Positions 59,901 to 64,000 of a stretch of 64,000 bases of DNA are shown here, in pieces (within the stretch, counting starts at the first letter, position 1; every line of letters begins with the position of its first letter). A model generated the notes under the pieces. That model saw only the letters and a program-made list of their open reading frames with translations, ran no database searches and was not told the origin of the DNA. Origin of the DNA: Cylindrospermopsis curvispora GIHE-G1 (GTDB lineage Bacteria; Cyanobacteriota; Cyanobacteriia; Cyanobacteriales; Nostocaceae); the NCBI RefSeq assembly GCF_014489415.1, contig NZ_CP060822.1, forward strand, positions 1,126,311 to 1,190,310, read 5' to 3'. The position numbers and the translations under genes were made by a program.

Positions 59901-60033
59901 TCACATCGGTGATTTCTAGGTCACCTCGCCAACACACCCAGGATCGGAGTATATTAATTTGACAGTGGGAGCGTAATTGTTCAATTTTGTCTGAGAGGGA
60001 CTGACTGTGTGTTGGGGGGGTGGGATAATTCAT
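56902..60033 (-). CDS. Alpha-mannosidase, glycoside hydrolase family 38
   Basis: A 1043-aa enzyme of GH38 that would hydrolyse alpha-mannosides; zinc-dependent retaining mechanism. The metal-binding LLGHAHLDLAWLWPVQET near residue 247 and VWVPDTFGFCGTLPGF (nucleophile Asp near 356) are diagnostic, as is VLFHQFHDILPGSSI. No signal peptide is seen, so a cytosolic role in turning over mannosyl or glycolipid material is likely. Length matches other bacterial GH38 proteins. Its start is 33 bp from the divergent gene at 60067. Confidence 0.92.
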   Translation of the reverse strand: MNYPTPPTHSQSLSDKIEQLRSHCQINILRSWVCWRGDLEITDVMQSNLLHWQPIQLNDKQQVVWNQGKHILWLGQKFTVPESLYDYPLSGLCARLSLTWWADGVEVYLNGNLLSTGDLFDCSPRLLLSQEVKSKDEFFIVLRLVSPEHCDGALMHSQMIFESGIVDDIDPGLIANELAIAQTRGKNLSSTEWNRLVTEIEELMNFSCGIKTQADWKSLLEKIRQTYLGIDQLTSIKNNKLFLLGHAHLDLAWLWPVQETWKAAQNTFESVLKLQTEFSELIFCHTTPALYAWMEEHQSGLFTQIQTQVKSGKWEVLGGFWVEPDLNLISGESIVRQLLYGQLYFLEKFGKISPIVWVPDTFGFCGTLPGFLTQAGIEIFVTQKLRWNDTSEFEYDLFWWQSPDGSQILSYMSPPIGETIDPVKMTDYLSTWQGKTGLANALWLPGVGDHGGGPTRDMLELARKWKNSPIFPETEFSTAENYWQYLKSSVAILPEKLPVWQDELYLQFHRGCYTTHADQKRWNRQCENLLYQAELFSTLAAAVYGLPYPKAEIQTAWKKVLFHQFHDILPGSSITQVYQDALPEWEQVQQLGSTILDRALRAIACNINLPEPPQPDSIPVIIFNSLNWERSEVVKIKPPHPQHWLIHDLDGNQLPHQITRDGLLFIPTIPSIGYQIYWLSPGDANGDVDENKCGQEFYLENEYLLVRVNAQTGDLESVFDKIQFREVLQGPGNQLQVFADKGQYWDAWNIDPDYQSKPLPPAKLQSIEWLEKGVIEHRLRVVRQIGKSEFTQDYVLQTNCPILKIENSVNWQEDQVLVKTSFLLNIHSDIATYEIPCGVIHRPTNPHTPSQQAKWEVPALKWADLTADTNTGNYGVSLLNDCKYGYDIKGNQMRLTLLRSPHWPDPQADRGEHHFNYALYPHTGGWQAAETVRRASDFNIPLNVLLNPETKKSPSPVFKNNSFLTLAADNLIITAFKVSENHPQSFILRFYECHGESANLPTLNLKSEFFTLGDPLDLLERNIHPTVNPIAPWKISTFQVLTQ

Positions 60034-60066
60034 AAAAGCAAACCCTAATTAATAAATAAACTCGCA

Positions 60067-61269
60067 ATGTCCTCCGGTTCCTCTAGTCCTTATCAAAGCC
60101 AAGTATTTAAATTTTTCAGTCACCAGTCTCGTCGGTTGTCCCAAAAGTTGGTGGGTGCTTTCCGCAATTTACAGTTGGCAACAAAATGGGGGGCGGAGGC
60201 TTTGCTTTACCCGCTTTATAAGTCATTACAACCTGATGAAGCAGTGGGGAAAAGACTTAAAACTTTGTACCCCCCTTTGGATGACCATACATCAATGGAA
60301 TCACCAATTGTAAAAGTATTGGAACTGGTCAGGAGTTTACCATCTGCAGCTACTTGGGAATCGGAAAATTTACAAAATGTCAAATCCTCGGGTTGGTTTG
60401 GTGGAATTGTGCAAAAGTTGACCGGAGGTGCAAGAGATGACCAGTCTCTAGGAAGCAAGACGTTACAGTCTCATATTCCTAAGATAGAAGCAATTGCCGT
60501 TAATTTAACAAGTCGTGATTTGGTGCTTGTGGGGGAGAACAATAAGGTTTTTGATGTTTTAACACCCATACAGCAGAAGCAAATTGCTAATAGCATTGAA
60601 GAGCAGATAAATAATTATTCTAACAGTAATCTAGAGATTCTAGCTGACCTCCCCCGGGGTGTATTCTCTTATTCACAGGTTTTGGCATCTAAATGTTTGA
60701 AGTTTGTAGATACAATGCTGGTTAAGTTAGAACATCAGGCTCAGTTACCAGCTAATGTGTCTGTTGGGAGTGCCAATGTTTTGGTCTTAATTCAATCTGT
60801 CATAGGTTACATTTTTGAAACTAGACAAATTACCTTAATGGGTGAAGAAACTGCTCCTGTTCTCCCTCACGAACTCACGACCAGTGCCAGGTTTTCTCCT
60901 AGCTGGGAACAAGTACAGACATCCCATGTTGGGGAAGTTAAGGAAGATTGTTGGTTAACATGGGAGGATTTATTTGGGAGCGATTTTTCTGATGGTGATT
61001 CGCGTCAACCCCGACAAATGTCTAGTTATGGTAAAAACTATCAAACTCAAGAAAGTGACCTCAAATTAGGAAGAGAACAAAATAATTATCCATACCACTA
61101 TTATCAATTCAAGCCTGATTGGATAGAAATCAAAGCCACATTTATTGGTTATGAAAAACACCCATTGGAGCAGATTTTAACCTGGCTAGATCATCTAATG
61201 CTATGGATAGAAATCATATTCACCAGCATCTTTTATTTTTGCAAGGGGTTGTTAGAATTGGAGCAATGA
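60067..61269 (+). CDS. Cyanobacterial protein of unknown function
   Basis: A 400-aa protein without recognised motif. Residues about 60-160 contain TSMESPIVKVLELVRSLP and a Gly-rich patch; the middle contains two alpha-helical stretches (TPIQQKQIANSIEEQI; LVKLEHQAQLPANVSVG). A hydrophobic segment near the C-terminus (LMLWIEIIFTSIFYFCKGLLEL, residues about 377-397) may anchor it in a membrane. It is divergent from alpha-mannosidase and directly upstream of the M23 peptidase, which starts 31 bp later. Confidence 0.65.
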   Translation: MSSGSSSPYQSQVFKFFSHQSRRLSQKLVGAFRNLQLATKWGAEALLYPLYKSLQPDEAVGKRLKTLYPPLDDHTSMESPIVKVLELVRSLPSAATWESENLQNVKSSGWFGGIVQKLTGGARDDQSLGSKTLQSHIPKIEAIAVNLTSRDLVLVGENNKVFDVLTPIQQKQIANSIEEQINNYSNSNLEILADLPRGVFSYSQVLASKCLKFVDTMLVKLEHQAQLPANVSVGSANVLVLIQSVIGYIFETRQITLMGEETAPVLPHELTTSARFSPSWEQVQTSHVGEVKEDCWLTWEDLFGSDFSDGDSRQPRQMSSYGKNYQTQESDLKLGREQNNYPYHYYQFKPDWIEIKATFIGYEKHPLEQILTWLDHLMLWIEIIFTSIFYFCKGLLELEQ

Positions 61270-61299
61270 TTTTTAAAAACTGTCACCAGGTTGAAATTG

Positions 61300-62220
61300 A
61301 TGAATACTTACCATAAGTTGCGGGTGATTAATCTCACCAGTCTAGGCAAGGTTATCACGGGAATATTGGCAATTACTCCCCTAGCTTGCATCCCATCAGC
61401 AAAAGCATTAGAGGTGCAAATTTTACCACAAACGGTAAAATTGGGAGATACAATCTCAGTATTAATTAAGCCCGATGCGGAACAAACTCTAAATACTGAT
61501 ATCCAAAATCTTATAAAACCTAGTGTTAAAGTTGATGAAAACACATATCCAGCTTTTGCGATCGCACCAAACACCTATCGTTCCCTGATTCCTACTACCC
61601 CCCTAGAAAAACCAGGAATAAGAAAAATTACAATATTAGTGGGGGGACAAGAGGAAAAAAAATTAGAGGTAATAGTAGGTAATAGGAAATTTCCGTTACA
61701 GAGGATCAACCTACCACCAGGAAAAGCGGGAGTAAAAGCCACAGAATATGAACTAGCTCGTGTAAAAGAGTTCAAAGAACTACAAACACCAGAAAAATAC
61801 TGGAATGGAGTGTTTCTCAGTCCCAATAAAGGGAGGATGAGCACGAGATATGGTGTGAGACGGTACTATAATGGTGTGTTTGCCCAGGATTATTATCATC
61901 GAGGGTTAGACTATGCAGGTGCAGTGGGTTCAGCAGTAATCGCACCAGCAGCGGGGAGAGTAGCTTTAGTAGGGAAAGTATCCCAGGGATTTAGGGTTCA
62001 TGGAAACGCGGTGGGTATTGACCATGGTCAGGGAGTAACCAGCATTTTCCTGCACTTGAACCGAATTGATGTCAAAGAAGGTGATTTTGTCCAACCTGGC
62101 AATCTCATCGGTACTGTGGGTTCCACAGGTGCTTCTACTGGTCCCCATTTACATTGGGGTTTATATGTTAATGGAAAATCCATTGATCCTATGTTTTGGA
62201 AAACCAAAACTATTGATTAG
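61300..62220 (+). CDS. M23 family metallopeptidase (LytM-type), secreted
   Basis: A cell-wall endopeptidase or regulator of amidases. The ATG at 61300 is preceded by AGG at 61288-61290; a TTG at 61291 is also in frame. The 306-aa protein has a signal peptide ending at PSAKA near residue 37, a beta-rich N-terminal domain, and the LytM core: YYHRGLDYAGAVG (first metal His and Asp), HGQGVTSIFLHLNRI and GPHLHWGLYVNG (HxH). All zinc ligands are present, so it should be active. It ends overlapping the convergent L,D-transpeptidase by 4 bp. Confidence 0.9.
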   Translation: MNTYHKLRVINLTSLGKVITGILAITPLACIPSAKALEVQILPQTVKLGDTISVLIKPDAEQTLNTDIQNLIKPSVKVDENTYPAFAIAPNTYRSLIPTTPLEKPGIRKITILVGGQEEKKLEVIVGNRKFPLQRINLPPGKAGVKATEYELARVKEFKELQTPEKYWNGVFLSPNKGRMSTRYGVRRYYNGVFAQDYYHRGLDYAGAVGSAVIAPAAGRVALVGKVSQGFRVHGNAVGIDHGQGVTSIFLHLNRIDVKEGDFVQPGNLIGTVGSTGASTGPHLHWGLYVNGKSIDPMFWKTKTID

Positions 62221-62963
62221 TGGCGTACTGATACAGGAGTCCCCAAGTCCACTTGTTCATATAACATTCTTACATCAGGATTACGCATCCTCAAACAACC
62301 ATGGGACACAGCACCACCAATCAAATCGTTATTAGGTGTGCCATGGAAACCAATTTCATTCTTACCATCTGACCAAAAACCAATCCATCGATCTCCCAGG
62401 GGACTATCCGTCCCCGCTTCAAATATTTTCCCCGTAATTGGGTGCTTCCAAATAGGGTGATGCTCCTTATGTATAACTTTAAAAGTACCTGTGGGAGTCT
62501 CCCAACCCTTTTTGCCCACTGAAATTGGGTAACTGGCCACCACTTGATCATAACGATAAACATAAACCCGGCGATCGCTCAAATCAACTACCACATCACT
62601 TTGATCATTTCCCGCTCCGGGAGATGGAGAGTCATTTCCAGCACCAAAGAAAAAGCCTTTTAACCCACTACTTGTTTTGTTTTGTTGTGTAGGGAGTACC
62701 AATCTTGTATTTTTTTCCCCATCACCAGAATCAGATGAAGAGGTCATATCAGCACCCAAAGCGGTATCCCCAAGAGTAATACCCGAAGAGAAATCAGGAT
62801 TATGCTTATTAGAGTTGGCACTGGTCCGCAGGATCATGGAAGAGGAATCATTGGACTGATTTGTATTTGTACCAGTATTGTACCAATAGACAACCAGGGA
62901 AACAAGGGATGTGCCAAAACAAAGTAACATAAGCATGGGTAGTAAAGGTTTTTTCTTCGCCAT
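62217..62963 (-). CDS. L,D-transpeptidase (YkuD domain), membrane anchored
   Basis: A 248-aa enzyme that forms 3-3 peptidoglycan cross-links or attaches proteins to the wall. A basic start and hydrophobic segment (LLPMLMLLCFGTSLVSLVVYWY) anchor it; a Ser/Asn/Asp-rich linker runs to about residue 120; the YkuD domain follows (VVVDLSDRRVYVYRYDQ, GKKGWETPTGTFKV) with the catalytic cysteine in SHGCLRM near residue 225. It overlaps the M23 gene end to end. Confidence 0.92.
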   Translation of the reverse strand: MAKKKPLLPMLMLLCFGTSLVSLVVYWYNTGTNTNQSNDSSSMILRTSANSNKHNPDFSSGITLGDTALGADMTSSSDSGDGEKNTRLVLPTQQNKTSSGLKGFFFGAGNDSPSPGAGNDQSDVVVDLSDRRVYVYRYDQVVASYPISVGKKGWETPTGTFKVIHKEHHPIWKHPITGKIFEAGTDSPLGDRWIGFWSDGKNEIGFHGTPNNDLIGGAVSHGCLRMRNPDVRMLYEQVDLGTPVSVRH

Positions 62964-63206
62964 TGGAAATAAAATATAGACTAAACGCTTTAAAATCTCG
63001 CCATAGCTGGCCCATCATAATTATTAAATGCTCCGAGAGCGTCAATTAGCAAAAAATTTATCAAAAATTGTCTATTGTCTGATCACCCTGACAAAGAGGA
63101 TTTTTTCATGATTCCGGATAGATATTTAGCTAATCCGGTAATAAATTAATCACTTGGGTGGGGAACATAGGAAATTAGATTCAGTCTAATAGATAGAGAT
63201 TATTTT

Positions 63207-63878
63207 ATGCCAGTGGGATCTATGAGTCAGTCTATTGCTGTATCCTGGTCAACTGTTGATGCCAATTATTCACAAGCATCGGTGCAAGTTGATAAACTCT
63301 CGAATCAGGATCTTATTTTGCGCTGTCAATCTGGACTGCGCCCGGACAAAGCAGCTTTTGCTGAATTGCTGCGTCGCTATCAGACTCAGGTAGATAGGGT
63401 ACTATATCACTTAGCTCCCGACTGGTCTGACAGAGCTGATTTGGCTCAGGAGGTGTGGATTCGAGTCTATCGGAATATTCACCGATTACAAGAACCTGCT
63501 AAATTTCGCGGTTGGTTAAGTCGAATTGCCACTAATTTGTTTTATGATGAGCTACGTAAGCGCAAAAGATCTGGTAGTTCTTTCTCCCTAGATGCTCCTC
63601 GTTTAGCAGGGGATGGGGAAATGGATTGGGAAATTGCCAGCGATACACCAAGTCCGGAAGAACAACTAAAAACTAGGGAATTTTATGAGCAACTGCGGGA
63701 AGCTATTGCTGATTTACCAGAGATTTTCCGTACTACCATAGTTCTTAGAGAAATCGAAGGTTTAGCATATGAAGAAATTGCTCAAATTACTGGTGCTTCC
63801 CTAGGAACCGTCAAATCTAGAATAGCTAGAGCCCGTTCCCGACTGCAAAGCCAACTAAAAAGTTATCTGGATGGTTAA
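63207..63878 (+). CDS. sigG: ECF-type RNA polymerase sigma factor SigG
   Basis: A 223-aa extracytoplasmic-function sigma factor. Region 2 (about 45-112) includes FAELLRRYQTQVDRVL, LAQEVWIRVYRN and RFRGWLSRIATN-type FRGWLSRIATNLFYDELRK; region 4 (about 165-217) has the helix-turn-helix LAYEEIAQITGASLGTVKSR. The length and motif spacing match the cyanobacterial SigG group. MSQSIAVSW, 5 codons downstream, is a possible alternative start. A partial gene for a probable anti-sigma factor follows after 53 bp. Confidence 0.9.
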   Translation: MPVGSMSQSIAVSWSTVDANYSQASVQVDKLSNQDLILRCQSGLRPDKAAFAELLRRYQTQVDRVLYHLAPDWSDRADLAQEVWIRVYRNIHRLQEPAKFRGWLSRIATNLFYDELRKRKRSGSSFSLDAPRLAGDGEMDWEIASDTPSPEEQLKTREFYEQLREAIADLPEIFRTTIVLREIEGLAYEEIAQITGASLGTVKSRIARARSRLQSQLKSYLDG

Positions 63879-63931
63879 GTGGATTCACAGGAAAATTCCT
63901 CTAGTTTACCCGTGGAAAGGTCAAAGCGAAT

Positions 63932-64000
63932 ATGGATAGGTTTAATTATCAGGAATATAATGAAGATGATCAGTTTGAGCTGTTAAGCGCATATTTAGAT
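63932..64000 (+). CDS. Probable anti-sigma factor, 3' part outside window
   Basis: An ATG at 63932 opens a frame to the window end with 23 residues, MDRFNYQEYNEDDQFELLS plus AYLD. FELLSAYLD is a common start of zinc-finger (zf-HC2-like) anti-sigma factors, continuing as DGE. Position right after the ECF sigma gene supports a sigma/anti-sigma pair. The zinc motif itself is beyond the window. Confidence 0.55.
   Translation, partial: MDRFNYQEYNEDDQFELLSAYLD

Overview
The window is a contiguous piece of a cyanobacterial chromosome, most likely from a filamentous, heterocyst-type (Nostocales) species with a low-GC genome such as Raphidiopsis/Cylindrospermopsis or a close relative. The evidence is oxygenic-photosynthesis genes (psbH, psbN, petH with a phycobilisome-linker domain, prk, bciB, rpaB), plant-type carotenoid genes (pds-crtB), a desC-desA-desB lipid desaturase cluster, AT-rich coding sequence and many copies of the HIP1 octamer GCGATCGC (for example near 1697, 4076, 4922, 8988, 9342, 12288, 12357, 18455 and 35707). 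The genus is an inference from general similarity, not a computed result.

Layout. 1-9.9 kb: a SNF2 helicase cut by the left edge, a Uma2-type nuclease, a GT2 glycosyltransferase, argG, a DedA membrane protein, a STAS-domain protein, a coiled-coil protein, rpsF, an FAH-family hydrolase and a Tic20-like protein. 10-11.1 kb: a small Cys-containing protein followed by the remains of an IS607-type element (serine recombinase plus TnpB) lying directly against glyA. 11.1-16.4 kb: glyA, cinA, a zinc-ribbon-like protein, tRNA-Lys(CTT), a 78-aa peptide with a double-glycine-like motif, and nagZ. 16.5-25 kb: pds-crtB, pcrA, a CAAD/CURT1 protein, hom and petH. 25-32.5 kb: prk, bciB, a PLP enzyme and the three desaturases. 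32.5-36.8 kb: modA, then a plastic stretch holding fragments of a Uma2 gene and a DUF262/DUF1524 (GmrSD-like) gene fused head to head, a CPBP protease, and a TnpB relic with a broken accessory ORF.

37-43 kb is the conserved rimP-nusA-ylxR-infB operon on the minus strand. 44.6-48.1 kb is a complete dTDP-L-rhamnose operon (rfbB-A-C-D). 48-56.5 kb carries radA, rpaB with a CCB-type complex C assembly factor, a DUF697 GTPase, lpxD, an HI0933 flavoprotein, pth, tatA and psbH. 56.7-64 kb carries psbN, a GH38 alpha-mannosidase, a divergent unknown protein, two facing cell-wall enzymes (M23 peptidase and L,D-transpeptidase), sigG and the start of a probable anti-sigma factor.

Most of the window is core housekeeping and photosynthesis. 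The unusual material is at about 6.6-6.9 kb (stem-loop-rich non-coding DNA), 10.3-11.1 kb, 14.9 kb, 33.7-36.5 kb and 40.4-40.6 kb. I saw no CRISPR array, prophage, intact insertion sequence or complete secondary-metabolite cluster. I do not see a clear undescribed multi-gene system; the best candidates for something new are single genes or non-coding elements and are listed as such.
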